Of a stretch of DNA of 64,000 nt, positions 16,672 to 24,866 are shown piece after piece. The notes beneath the pieces were generated by a model that did no database searches, was not told where the DNA came from, and was given only the letters and a program-made list of their open reading frames with translations. Position 1 is the stretch's first letter, and each line of letters starts with the position of its first letter. A program made the translations under genes and the position numbers. This DNA comes from Streptomyces stelliscabiei (GTDB lineage: Bacteria > Actinomycetota > Actinomycetes > Streptomycetales > Streptomycetaceae): NCBI RefSeq assembly GCF_014873495.1, contig NZ_JADBGF010000001.1, positions 3,224,001 through 3,288,000 on the forward strand, in the 5' to 3' direction.

Positions 16672-17843
16672 CTTCGGTATGCCAGTCCTGTGGGCAGGGA
16701 AAGGACATTGTTCTGGCATCCGACGCAGGTCGGGCCGAGAACCAGCCCGGCGCCGGTCGCGATCTCCTGGCACTGCTCATACAGGTTCCAGTACTCCGGG
16801 CCGGTCAAACCCCGCCGGTCGGCCAGCGTGGTACCGGCGAGGGGCCGGAACGGCGAGATGATCGGCATGACACCGAGTTCGCAGAGCCTGGTGACCCCGC
16901 GAACGGTCTCCTCGACCGGCTCCAGCCCGGCGATGAGAATGGAACGGGCCCGGTACGGTCCGAAGAGCCGCGCCGCGTGGCTCAGCGCCTCCAAGTACCG
17001 ACCCCTGCCGATCAGATCGCGTTTGCCGGGGATGAAACCGTCCCACGCGGCGTCGCTCCAGAACTCCAGGTTCATGCCGAGTTCGTCCACCCCCGCGTCG
17101 AAGAGCTCGTCGATGTGCCGGTTGTGGAGTGGTGCGGCGATCATGACGTAGACGGGGATGTCGTAGCGGCTCTTCACGATCCGGGTGAGCCGGGCGGCAA
17201 GGGACGCCCCCATGTCGTCGCCGGGCGGCGTACCACCGCCGATGAGCAGGTGGCGAGCCGGGCGAACACTGTCCGACCATGCCTGTTCCACCACCTCCAG
17301 GAAATGCCGCTCCAGCTTGCGGGAGGCGTCTGCGTCGTAGTTGAAGCCGATCGAGCAGTACGCGCAGCGCTTGTGGCGTGCCCAGAAGCTGCACCCCGGG
17401 CCGGTCATGCCAAAACATAGCCGGTCGGGCGAGCACATCTGCGCGATGCGGGAAAGCGGGATGGTGCCGTCCGAGACCGTGCGGCCGTAGTACTCCGGCT
17501 CGGGAACTCCGACGACGTCATGTCTCTTCCTGCCTGGTGCGCTGAGGTACAGCCGTCCATCGGCTGCTTCGAGGCGGTATGGGGAGGACACGGCGATCGC
17601 CTCGCGGACGGGAACGTTGACGTACAAGCCAAGGTCCTCATCGAGGGCAAGATCGAGGCCGCCAGACACGCCGGAGCGGGTTCTGAGGATTGTCGTGCCG
17701 GCACGGTGCCCGGTCCCCGATGCGAAGAGGAACGTCTCGGCGCTGGGGTCGAGCCGGGCGCCCCGAGCCAGCAGATCGAACTTCAGCCGGCCCAGCTCGG
17801 TCAGCCGCCGCCACCGTTCCGGTGACCAGCCGTCAGGATCCAT
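16665..17843 (-). CDS. radical SAM enzyme with CX8CX2C cluster motif
   Basis: A 392-residue protein with a radical SAM core. The likely cluster cysteines are in GCSFWARHKRCAYCSIG: eight residues separate the first two Cys instead of the usual three, giving CX8CX2C, close to the Elp3-type spacing. LLIGGGTPPG and the repeated strands of the TIM barrel follow. A C-terminal GPTCVGCQNN adds a further Cys pair. The ATG at 17843 has GGGAGG eight bases upstream; a second ATG at 17849 is too close to it. The gene is convergent with the ATP-grasp operon and overlaps its end by 7 bp. A tailoring role in the same pathway is inferred. Confidence 0.75.
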   Translation of the reverse strand: MDPDGWSPERWRRLTELGRLKFDLLARGARLDPSAETFLFASGTGHRAGTTILRTRSGVSGGLDLALDEDLGLYVNVPVREAIAVSSPYRLEAADGRLYLSAPGRKRHDVVGVPEPEYYGRTVSDGTIPLSRIAQMCSPDRLCFGMTGPGCSFWARHKRCAYCSIGFNYDADASRKLERHFLEVVEQAWSDSVRPARHLLIGGGTPPGDDMGASLAARLTRIVKSRYDIPVYVMIAAPLHNRHIDELFDAGVDELGMNLEFWSDAAWDGFIPGKRDLIGRGRYLEALSHAARLFGPYRARSILIAGLEPVEETVRGVTRLCELGVMPIISPFRPLAGTTLADRRGLTGPEYWNLYEQCQEIATGAGLVLGPTCVGCQNNVLSLPTGLAYRSY

Positions 17844-17955
17844 CGCCATCGCCTCCCAGCGCGTGGGGACGGCGCGGCACCCAGGACACCGTGTGTTGGG
17901 GGATGGGCAGTCCCGAACTACATTGCAGCATCGCCGAGCGGCGCAGGCCAGAGGC

Positions 17956-18165
17956 TGGCTCCGCGAATCAGTCGAAGGCACGATTCTCGAGCCAGCCACG
18001 CACTTCTTCGCCGATCTACACCAGCGCATCGCGCAAGGCTCCGCTCCGCTGACCGCCTTCCGCAGGGCGCAACTCGCCACACGGGCCGTCTTCCCCGTAT
18101 ACCGGGACTGGGGGGCCTTCGTGTTCCTTAACGGCTGGCACTACACCGCGCAGGAGGCAACATGA
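17956..18165 (+). pseudogene. C-terminal remnant of a CHAT-domain protein
   Basis: The frame reads HFFADLHQRIAQGSAPLTAF then RRAQLA… YRDWGAFVFLNGW and stops at TGA 18163-18165. This is the usual end of a CHAT (caspase-HetF-associated) protease domain. The region upstream is occupied by the divergent start of the radical SAM gene and carries no CHAT catalytic His or Cys, so only about 70 codons remain. The stop overlaps the next ATG as ATGA, as in an operon. I infer a deletion at the edge of the radical SAM gene. Confidence 0.55.
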
Positions 18166-18599
18166 CGGCGGCGAACGGCTGGACCATTCCCTTGCAGGAG
18201 GTCCCCCTCATCCCCGAACGCACCCTGGGCACGCCACCGGTGTCCGGACACCTGGCGCGTAGGCTGTCGTTCGGCCAGGACCTGTTGCCTGTGTCCGAGA
18301 CCTACGCTCCCGCCGAGTGGTGCGCCTGCACTGCGGGGCTCACCCCCGAGCGCACGTTCCGACTACGCGCGCTGGTGTGCTCCTTCTACCCGCCGGACAG
18401 TCCCTGGATCATGAAAACGGGCTCAATCGGGCTGTCCCTCAGCACGGTCGGTGAAATACCCGCCAGGGCCGTCGCTCGCCGCATCGACCCGGGTCGGCGG
18501 AGTCAACCGGTAAATTTCACACCCTCCACCTTCAACGCGGGATTGTTCAGCGCAGGGGTGGAGCACCCGATCGGGGGCTCCACCATTGGCTCAGAATGA
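18162..18599 (+). CDS. hypothetical protein downstream of the CHAT remnant
   Basis: A 145-residue ORF coupled by ATGA to the CHAT remnant. I do not recognise a family. It has no signal peptide or clear transmembrane helix. The middle, EWCACTAGLTPERTFRLRAL, holds a Cys pair, and the tail PVNFTPSTFNAGLFSAGVEH may be out of its original context, since the following DNA contains further remnants. CHAT genes often have an adjoining partner gene, so it may be a leftover immune partner, intact or cut short. Confidence 0.4.
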   Translation: MTAANGWTIPLQEVPLIPERTLGTPPVSGHLARRLSFGQDLLPVSETYAPAEWCACTAGLTPERTFRLRALVCSFYPPDSPWIMKTGSIGLSLSTVGEIPARAVARRIDPGRRSQPVNFTPSTFNAGLFSAGVEHPIGGSTIGSE

Positions 18600-18706
18600 T
18601 GGCATCGCCCGGATTTTGCCGGACACGGACTCTCCCGTGGGCCCCGCGTCTGCCTGGGACCAGCACCGACGGCACAGCCTGTCGACGGGAGTCGTCTTCG
18701 GACTAG

Positions 18707-19069
18707 CCATGGGGTTGCGCCCCCGGGCTGACCGACGCCCTTGCCACGGCCTGCCATGATCCGCTCGGGATCGCGATACGGGTCGGGCTCATCACCGGAA
18801 CGGTCATCAGCCTGCTGACCGGGGTCGCGGCAGGGCTCACCGTGTCCCACCGTTGGCGGACCGTAGTCGTGTTCGTACAGCTGTGGGCCAAGCGGGTTCT
18901 CCCGCTGCGGGCCATGCGGTTTCTGGACGATGCCTGCAGACTGGAGGTGCTGCGGGAGGCGGGCCCTTACTACGAATTCCGGCACGCGCGTCTTCAGGAC
19001 TATCTGGCCCGCCCGCGGGACCGAGAGGGCGGCAATGTCGGCCAGAGCCCAAGCCGGAGCCGAACGTGA
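18707..19069 (+). pseudogene. C-terminal remnant of a NACHT-type NTPase
   Basis: After a TAG at 18704 one frame stays open to TGA 19067-19069. It reads a hydrophobic segment (IRVGLITGTVISLLTGVAAG) and then PLRAMRFLDDACRLEVLREA followed by YYEFRHARLQDYLA. This is the C-terminal signature of large Streptomyces NACHT/membrane NTPases, which are immune-type proteins. The ATPase part is missing, so it is a fragment. Confidence 0.55.
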
Positions 19070-19226
19070 GCGCCGGACAACAGGCCACGCGAACCGACAC
19101 GACGGCCGACGCCGAGGCCACGTAATCCGGCCGAGCCAAGACCACCCCCTGCCAGCGGCTCCAACGCCATGCTCCGACGACTGTCGCGAACCGCCAGCTC
19201 ATAGGCCTCGCCCACCACTCCGCTCC

Positions 19227-19280
19227 AGGGACTTTTCAGGGACTTTCAGCTCTGTCCGAGGGACTTGCGAGGGACTTTTT
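19227..19280. repeat. four imperfect direct repeats of AGGGACTTTT
   Basis: AGGGACTTTT (19227-19236), AGGGACTTTC (19238-19247), GAGGGACTTG (ending near 19267) and GAGGGACTTTTT (19269-19280) lie in direct orientation next to the rnpB terminator. They could be recombinase arm or core sites left by an integrated element. No integrase gene is in the window. Confidence 0.35.
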
Positions 19281-19311
19281 ACCGCCTAACGCGGCAAGCT
19301 CCTGAAAGATC

Positions 19312-19347
19312 GGAAAGGGCCTCCGACGCAGGTCAGAGGCCCTTTCC
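19312..19347 (-). terminator. terminator hairpin of rnpB
   Basis: GGAAAGGGCCTC (19312-19323) and its exact reverse complement (19336-19347) form a 12-bp stem with a 12-nt loop, 22 bp beyond the 3' end of rnpB. It has no long U-tract, as is common in Streptomyces. Confidence 0.7.
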
Positions 19348-19369
19348 CAGGCAAAGCCGCAGGTGGCGG

Positions 19370-19786
19370 CAGACGAGTCGGGCTGTACGCCGGGTTCTGT
19401 CGCCCGGTCGCCTCGCGGCGGCCGGGGAGACGGCCATCCATCTAGGGCCGGCGTTGCCGCCGGCCTCGTGCGGTCTACCCGCGGACTCGGGCGGGCTGCC
19501 CTCGAACGTCCGCGCAGGGTCGCCCTTCTTTCGAAGAGGCGGCCCCTCTTGACCTTGCTCCGGGTGGGGTTTACCTAGCTGCCCAGGTCACCCTGGGCAC
19601 TGGTGGTCTCTTACACCACCGTTTCACCCTTACCGAGGACCGAGGTCCCCGGCGGTCTGTTTTCTGTGGCACTGTCCCGCGGGTCACCCCGGGTGGCCGT
19701 TAGCCACCACCCTGCCCTGTGGAGCCCGGACGTTCCTCGGGAAGACCCCCGTCAAGGGGACTCCACGCGGCCGTCCGCCCGGCTCG
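19370..19786 (-). ncRNA. rnpB: RNase P RNA (M1 RNA), bacterial type A
   Basis: On the minus strand the 5' end CGAGCCGGGCGGACGGCCGC and the 3' end CAGCCCGACTCGTCTG are those of Streptomyces M1 RNA, about 417 nt. Conserved core elements are present: GAGGAACGTCCGGGCTCCAC, ACAGTGCCACAGAAAACAGA, GGTAAGGGTGAAACGGTGG, and AGAACCCGGCGTACAG near the end. The RNA is the catalytic part of RNase P and matures tRNA 5' ends. Its 5' end overlaps the 3' end of the upstream EamA gene by about 35 bases, so its promoter must lie inside that gene. Confidence 0.95.
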
Positions 19787-20693
19787 TCTGCCGTGTCGAC
19801 CATGCTACCCGGCGCCCGCCGGTCTTCTGTCCCGTCGAAGCGCTGGACGCCGTCGCCAGGAACGAGCCCGCCAGGATCAGGGCGAAGGACGCCAGGATGC
19901 CGGGGGTCAGGCGCTCGTCCAGGAAGATCGCGCCCGCTGCCACCGCCACCGCCGGGTTGACGTACGTGAAGACCGTCGCCCGGGTCGGGCCCACCTCCCG
20001 GATCAGTTCCAGGAAGGCCACGAAGGCCAGGGCCGTGCAGATCACGCCCAGGGCGGCCAGGGAGACCAGAGCCGGGGTCGAGGGGAGGGTGGGCGGGCGG
20101 GTGAGGGCTGCGGCGGGGGCGTAGACCACCGCCGCCAGGAGCAGGACCGGGGCTATCAGTTGGAGGGTGGGGACCTTGGTTAGGTGGCGGGCCATGATCA
20201 GCGGGGCCGTCGCGTAGCCGATCACCGTGATCAGGACCTCGGTGAGGGAGAGGATGTTGCCTCCGGTGAGGTGCGGGACGGTGAGGACCCCTACGCCTCC
20301 CAGGCCCAGCGCCAGGCCCGTCATACGGCGGGCGCCGAGCCGTTCCGTGTCGCCGAAGAGGCGGGCGAGGAGCACGGCCACGATGGGGACGCCCGCGATC
20401 AGGAGGCCGGCCGTGGAGCTGGAGAGGTGGCGTTCGGCGTCGGTCAGGGTCCACCAGGGGCCGATGACCTCGATCACGGCGAAGGCGAGCATCGGGCGCC
20501 AGTGCTGCGCGACCACCCGGACCAGCCCTCCCTGGCGGATCGCGAAGGGGAGCAGGAGGGCCGCGCCCAGGGCACAGCGTACGAAGACGACCATGGACGG
20601 CGACACCTCGTCCACGGCCACTTTGATCATCAGGTAGGGGATGCCCCAGAGGACTCCCATCAGGGAGAACAACGCCCAGCCGCGTGCAGTCAT
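19752..20693 (-). CDS. EamA/DMT-family membrane transporter
   Basis: A 313-residue inner-membrane protein with ten predicted hydrophobic helices in two EamA repeats (for example SLMGVLWGIPYLMIKVAV and the second repeat starting near VLLARLFGDTERL). Drug/metabolite transporters of this family export amino acids or small metabolites. The ATG is at 20693. The gene ends at 19752 inside the rnpB 5' region, and its last residues (TRQTSRADGRVESP) are encoded by rnpB sequence. It is transcribed in the same direction as the AraC-type gene behind it, with 18 bp between them, so the two may form an operon. Confidence 0.88.
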   Translation of the reverse strand: MTARGWALFSLMGVLWGIPYLMIKVAVDEVSPSMVVFVRCALGAALLLPFAIRQGGLVRVVAQHWRPMLAFAVIEVIGPWWTLTDAERHLSSSTAGLLIAGVPIVAVLLARLFGDTERLGARRMTGLALGLGGVGVLTVPHLTGGNILSLTEVLITVIGYATAPLIMARHLTKVPTLQLIAPVLLLAAVVYAPAAALTRPPTLPSTPALVSLAALGVICTALAFVAFLELIREVGPTRATVFTYVNPAVAVAAGAIFLDERLTPGILASFALILAGSFLATASSASTGQKTGGRRVAWSTRQTSRADGRVESP

Positions 20694-20711
20694 GAAACGA
20701 TTTTCGCCCGT

Positions 20712-21551
20712 TCAGCGGTGTACGTCTTGAACGCTGTTGCGGTACGCCGCCGGCGTCACCCCCAGCACCTTCCTGAACCAGCGCGTCATATGGGCCTGGT
20801 CCGCGAAGCCCACCTGCCCGGCCACCTCCGCCGGGCGACCGCCCGCCTCCAGCAGGGTCCGGGCCCGGCTCACCCGGTGCTGGGCCAGCCAGGCGTACGG
20901 GGGCATGCCCATGGTCGTACGGAAGGCGCGGAGGAGCTGGTAGCGGGAGAGGCCCAGGTCGGTGGCGAGGTCGGCGAGGGACGGGGGAGCCACCAGCTCG
21001 TCGGCCAGGCGGTCCCGGACGGCCAGGGCGATGCCGCTCGCGCCGGGGATCGTGTCGCTGGTGGGGCGGGCCGTGGAGTGGCGGCGGGCCAGGGCCGTGA
21101 GGAGCCAGGGGAGGCGGGACTCGGCCTCCAGCGGGTCGGGGCCGGTGCTCAGCTCGGTGTGGGCGGTGCGCAGGGCGGCGGCGAGTTCGGGGTCGTGGAG
21201 GAGGGGGTCGCGGAAGTGCGGGGTGCCGCCGAGGATGCCGTCGGTGAGGAGGTCGGGGGCCGGGTAGAGGGCGCGGTAGGCGTAGGTGCCGTAGGCCGAC
21301 TCGCCGGTGTGGACCTCGCCGGGGGCCAGGACGACGATCGAGCCCTCCCCCACCGTGAGGGCGCCGCCCCGGTAGTCGATGCACGAGGCACCCTGCACAC
21401 AGATGCCGACGCTGAACTCCTCGTGCGTGTGCGGGGCGTAGCGGTGGCGGTCGAAGCGGGCGGTGAGGAGGTCGAGGGGGCGGTCGGGGCGCCCGAGGGT
21501 GGCCCGGGTCCACCGCGTCTGTCCGTCTCTGCCCTGGCCCACCTCACGCAC
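20712..21551 (-). CDS. AraC-family transcriptional regulator
   Basis: About 279 residues. The N-terminal half is an AraC-type cupin sensor (HTHEEFSVGICVQGASCIDY… VVLAPGEVHTGE). The C-terminal ~100 residues carry two helix-turn-helix motifs, LADLATDLGLSRYQLLRAF and VAGQVGFADQAHMTRWFRK. Such proteins usually activate a nearby export or metabolic gene. The EamA transporter 18 bp downstream in the same direction is the likely target or partner. The start is uncertain: GTG at 21551 is used, but the frame is open to 21599 and a further GTG lies nine bases downstream at 21542. Confidence 0.82.
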   Translation of the reverse strand: MREVGQGRDGQTRWTRATLGRPDRPLDLLTARFDRHRYAPHTHEEFSVGICVQGASCIDYRGGALTVGEGSIVVLAPGEVHTGESAYGTYAYRALYPAPDLLTDGILGGTPHFRDPLLHDPELAAALRTAHTELSTGPDPLEAESRLPWLLTALARRHSTARPTSDTIPGASGIALAVRDRLADELVAPPSLADLATDLGLSRYQLLRAFRTTMGMPPYAWLAQHRVSRARTLLEAGGRPAEVAGQVGFADQAHMTRWFRKVLGVTPAAYRNSVQDVHR

Positions 21552-21808
21552 CCCTTTCCATGGCCTTGAGGGTGCAACACCTTGGGGCCCGGCTTTCATA
21601 CCGTCGGCGGACGTCGGCGTTCGCCCCGTTCCTCGGAAACGTGCATCGCCCGGACGTGAGATCAGGAACCGTCCGGCCGTGAGATCGGGAACCGTTCCCT
21701 CGATCGTGGCACATGATCCCGGTCACCGTCAGTCGCCGGTCCGGGCCACTGACGGTGACCGGGCCCGTCGCTTGACCCTGCCGCAGCGTCAACGTTTCTA
21801 CTGGTCGT

Positions 21809-22579
21809 ATGCGGATCGGAGAGCTGGCCGCGGCCGTCGGTGTCACGACGCGGGCCGTGCGGCACTATCACCATCTCGGGCTGTTGCCGGAGCCGGAGCG
21901 GCGGACCAACGGGTATCGGGACTACACGTTGCGGCATGCGGTCGTGCTGGCGCGGATCAGGCGGCTGACGGAGCTGGGGCTCGGGCTCGCCGAGGTGCGG
22001 GACGTGCTCGCGGACGATGCGGGGCGTGAACTCGTCGAGGTGCTCGGGGAGTTGGACGAGGATCTGGCGCGGCAGGAGGAGGGGATCCGGGAGCGGCGGG
22101 AGCGACTGCGGGTCCTGATCGAGGACGCGCGGGCCGGGCGGCTGCCGGCCGAGGGGCCCGTGTCGCCCGAACTCGCCGCGCTCTTCGGGAGGTTCGGGCC
22201 CGTGCCGCAGTCGCCGATGGCCGCCAAGGACCGGGAGGTCTTCGCGCTGCTGGAGACCACCGCGACGCCGGAGGTCCGCGCCGAGATGGTCGCCTCGCTG
22301 GAGCGCATGATGACCGCCCCCGGCGCGGTGGAGCGGGCGCACGAGGCGTACGCGCTGCTCGACGCGCTCGCCGACGCCGAGCCCGACGACCCCCGCGTGG
22401 CGGAGGCGGCCCGCCTGCTCGCCGACCTGGTCCCGCCCGAGATGGTCCCGCCGGACACCGACACCGGCGAGGGCGGCGGCCACGGCAGCTTTCTGCGTGC
22501 CTTCTACGCCGACTTCGCCCCGGCCCAGGCGGAGGCCATCCGCCGCACGCTTCAGCTTCTGCGGGAGGACCGCCCATGA
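21809..22579 (+). CDS. MerR-family transcriptional regulator
   Basis: A 256-residue protein. The N-terminal winged helix is typical: MRIGELAAAVGVTTRAVRHY then HHLGLLPEPERRTNGYRDY. A coiled-coil dimerisation helix follows (LGELDEDLARQEEGIRERRERLRVL). The long C-terminal part lacks an obvious metal-binding Cys pair, suggesting a small organic ligand. It is coupled by ATGA to the next gene, a membrane protein. The intergenic stretch upstream has the AraC gene running the other way. Confidence 0.88.
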   Translation: MRIGELAAAVGVTTRAVRHYHHLGLLPEPERRTNGYRDYTLRHAVVLARIRRLTELGLGLAEVRDVLADDAGRELVEVLGELDEDLARQEEGIRERRERLRVLIEDARAGRLPAEGPVSPELAALFGRFGPVPQSPMAAKDREVFALLETTATPEVRAEMVASLERMMTAPGAVERAHEAYALLDALADAEPDDPRVAEAARLLADLVPPEMVPPDTDTGEGGGHGSFLRAFYADFAPAQAEAIRRTLQLLREDRP

Positions 22580-23229
22580 GGATCACGAGGACAGCGACGG
22601 GTATGAGGAGCGCCTACCGGGTCGGGCGCACTCTCGTGCGTCATGAACTCCTGCTGCTGGGCAGCCTGTTGCGCTGGACGGCGCGGCGGCCGCACGGGGT
22701 CGGGGACGGCGGGCGGGCCTTCGGGTATGCGCGCGGGCAGGGGGCCATGATGTTCGGGTTCGGCTTCGTGTGTGTCGTCGAGACCGTGGCCTTGGCCGTC
22801 CTGCTTCACGATCATCCGCTGGTGCACAGAGTCTTCCTCGTCCTCGACCTCTACACGATCCTCATCGTCGTCGGGCTTCACGCGGCCTCCGTGACCCGCC
22901 CCCACGTCCTCACCGGCACGACCCTGCGCCTGCGCCGCTTCGCCACCGTGGATCTGCGCGTGCCGCTCGACGCCGTGGCCTCGGTGCGTCGTGAGCTGCG
23001 TACGACGCACGAGAAGCGGGACGGTGAGCTGAACCTGGAGGTGGGTTCGCAGACCACCGTCACTATCGAACTGGCCTCGCCTGTGACGTACTTGACCTTC
23101 TTCGGGCGTCCCAGAGAAGTGCGTCTGGTGCGTTTCCACGCCGATGAGTCCGATCAACTCGCGCGTCTGGTGCGGGAGTTCACGCCGGAACGAAACGCAC
23201 CTTCGCCGCTCCCGGCTCGGCCTGCGTGA
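22576..23229 (+). CDS. membrane protein of unknown function
   Basis: A 217-residue protein with two hydrophobic helices (about 56-77 and 86-106) and a C-terminal soluble domain of beta-strand character (LRLRRFATVDLRVPLDAVAS… TVTIELASPVTYLTFFG), which resembles a bacterial PH-like domain. The start overlaps the MerR stop by ATGA, so the regulator and this protein are co-translated. Its end overlaps the convergent RNB ribonuclease gene by about 50 bp. No enzymatic motif is seen. Confidence 0.7.
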   Translation: MRITRTATGMRSAYRVGRTLVRHELLLLGSLLRWTARRPHGVGDGGRAFGYARGQGAMMFGFGFVCVVETVALAVLLHDHPLVHRVFLVLDLYTILIVVGLHAASVTRPHVLTGTTLRLRRFATVDLRVPLDAVASVRRELRTTHEKRDGELNLEVGSQTTVTIELASPVTYLTFFGRPREVRLVRFHADESDQLARLVREFTPERNAPSPLPARPA

Positions 23230-24655
23230 GCCGTACCCGCAGCCGTTCCCCCAGTGGCAGTCGGCCGCCGGGGGTGGCCGTGACGCGGCCGATGACCGCC
23301 GGGTTCTCCAACTGGACCACTCCGACGGCGGGTTGGTCCTCCTCCACGTCCACCACGCACCCCTCGAAGACCTCGCCCACCCGGTCCCTGAGCAGCGCCG
23401 CCTCGACGATGTCCACGCACTCGCGCTCCACGCGTCCGGCCCTCCGGGTGCCCTCGGTCATCTCGGCGGGGAGGGTGTCGAAGGCCGGCAGAACCCAGTC
23501 GGGGGTCGGGGTGCCTGCTGCCGCCGCGAGGCAGATCTCCGAGGCGTAGCGGTCCACGAGGCGGCGGAGGGGGGCCGTGCAGTGGGCGTAGGGGGCGGCT
23601 ACGGCGGAGTGCGTGGTGATGTCGGGGAGGCGGCCGTCGCGGAAGGGTGTGTAGTGCGCGCCGCGGAGCAGGGTCGTGCACTCCAGGAGGAAGGCGGCGT
23701 GGCGGGGGTCGTGCGGATCGAGGGAGCGGACGAGCCGCGCGTACGAGACGTGGTGCGGCCAGTCGATGTGCAGGGCCTGTGCGGTACGGCGGAGGCGGCC
23801 CACCGCGCCGTCCGGTGCGGCGGGGAGGGTGCGGAGTACGCCGGTGCCTGCGGCGAGCATCAGTTCGGCGGCGGCCATGCCGGTGAGCAGGGAGATCTGG
23901 GCGTTCCAGCCTTCGGCGGGGAGCGGGGTGCGGTAGGCCAGTTCGTAGCTCTCGCCGCCGTCGCCCGGGGCGGTGTGCTCGGTGATCTCCTGCTCGGGGA
24001 TGTTGAGGGAGATGCCGCCGCGTTCGACCTCCAGGCGCTCACGCAGGTGCCCGATCTCCTTCAGCAGGGCGAGGGGTTCCTCGGCGGTGCCCGCGTCGAT
24101 CTCCTGCTGTACGCCGCCGTAGTTCAGCTTGGCGCGGCTGCGTACGAGGGCCCGGCGAACGTCGACGCTCTCGGTGCGGCCGTCCGCGTCGAGGTCCAGT
24201 GTCCACAGAACCGCCGGGCAGGTGTGGCCCGGGAGCAGGCTCGCCGCGCCCTCGGAGAGGCGGGCGGGGTGGAGGGGGACCTTGCCGTCGGGGAAGTAGA
24301 GGGTCGTCACCCGGCGGTGGGCCTCGGCGTCGACCGCGTGGCCCGGGGTGACGAAGGCGGCGACGTCGGCGATGGCGTAGCGGACGCGGTAACCGCCGTG
24401 GCCCCCGCCGGCCGGGCGTCGCGACAGGTGCATCGCCTGGTCGAGGTCCGTGGAGGTGGGCGGGTCGACGGTGAAGAGGGGGAGGTCCGTGGCGTCGTAC
24501 GACGGCAGGCGCGGTGACTTCGCGGACTGCTCCGCCTCGACGAGGACCTGGAGCGGGAAGGCGTCGGGCACGCCGAGTTCCCCGCGCAGTGCGCGCAGGG
24601 CCGCCCGGAGGGGAGCCTCGGCGGCGCCCTTGACGCGGAGATGGCGGCGGGGCAT
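23180..24655 (-). CDS. RNB-domain ribonuclease (RNase II/R family)
   Basis: A 491-residue exoribonuclease. The RNB catalytic core is recognised by TVDPPTSTDLDQAMHLSRR with the metal-binding Asp residues, YAIADVAAFVTPG, and YAHCTAPLRRLVDRYASEIC near residue 370. A short C-terminal S1-like region (RVGEVFEGCVVDVEEDQPAVG) follows. It lacks the N-terminal cold-shock domains of E. coli RNase R. The ATG at 24655 was chosen because similarity begins there; an upstream extension has no conserved sequence. Proteins of this type degrade RNA 3' to 5'. Confidence 0.88.
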   Translation of the reverse strand: MPRRHLRVKGAAEAPLRAALRALRGELGVPDAFPLQVLVEAEQSAKSPRLPSYDATDLPLFTVDPPTSTDLDQAMHLSRRPAGGGHGGYRVRYAIADVAAFVTPGHAVDAEAHRRVTTLYFPDGKVPLHPARLSEGAASLLPGHTCPAVLWTLDLDADGRTESVDVRRALVRSRAKLNYGGVQQEIDAGTAEEPLALLKEIGHLRERLEVERGGISLNIPEQEITEHTAPGDGGESYELAYRTPLPAEGWNAQISLLTGMAAAELMLAAGTGVLRTLPAAPDGAVGRLRRTAQALHIDWPHHVSYARLVRSLDPHDPRHAAFLLECTTLLRGAHYTPFRDGRLPDITTHSAVAAPYAHCTAPLRRLVDRYASEICLAAAAGTPTPDWVLPAFDTLPAEMTEGTRRAGRVERECVDIVEAALLRDRVGEVFEGCVVDVEEDQPAVGVVQLENPAVIGRVTATPGGRLPLGERLRVRLTQAEPGAAKVRFVPA

Positions 24656-24866
24656 GGGTCGAGCGTAGGGCCGGGTGGGCGGGACGGCACCCTGTCGTGG
24701 GCCGGCGGACGGCCCTGGGATCGTGGCCGCCTGTGCGGGGCGCGGCTCCCCCGGGCGCGAGGCGCTCCGGTCGGCACCCCGTACGCTGTCGCGGGAGCCC
24801 GAACCCCCGGAAAGCCCCCGAGAACACCCCGAGAGCCCCGGGAACCCCCGAGAACAAGGAGCCCCC

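Larger units (their letters stand above)
18600..19311. other. gene-poor island edge with remnants and GGGACTT repeats
   Basis: Apart from the NACHT remnant (18707-19069) I find no gene. From 19227 to 19280 the sequence GGGACTT occurs four times: 19228, 19239, 19260 and 19270, within slightly longer A/G…TTT contexts. It then runs into the rnpB terminator. This is the transition from accessory to backbone DNA. Confidence 0.4.

Noticed and set aside
17617..17955. Upstream extension of the CHAT ORF
   Set aside because: The open frame continues but overlaps the start and coding region of the radical SAM gene and has no CHAT sequence.
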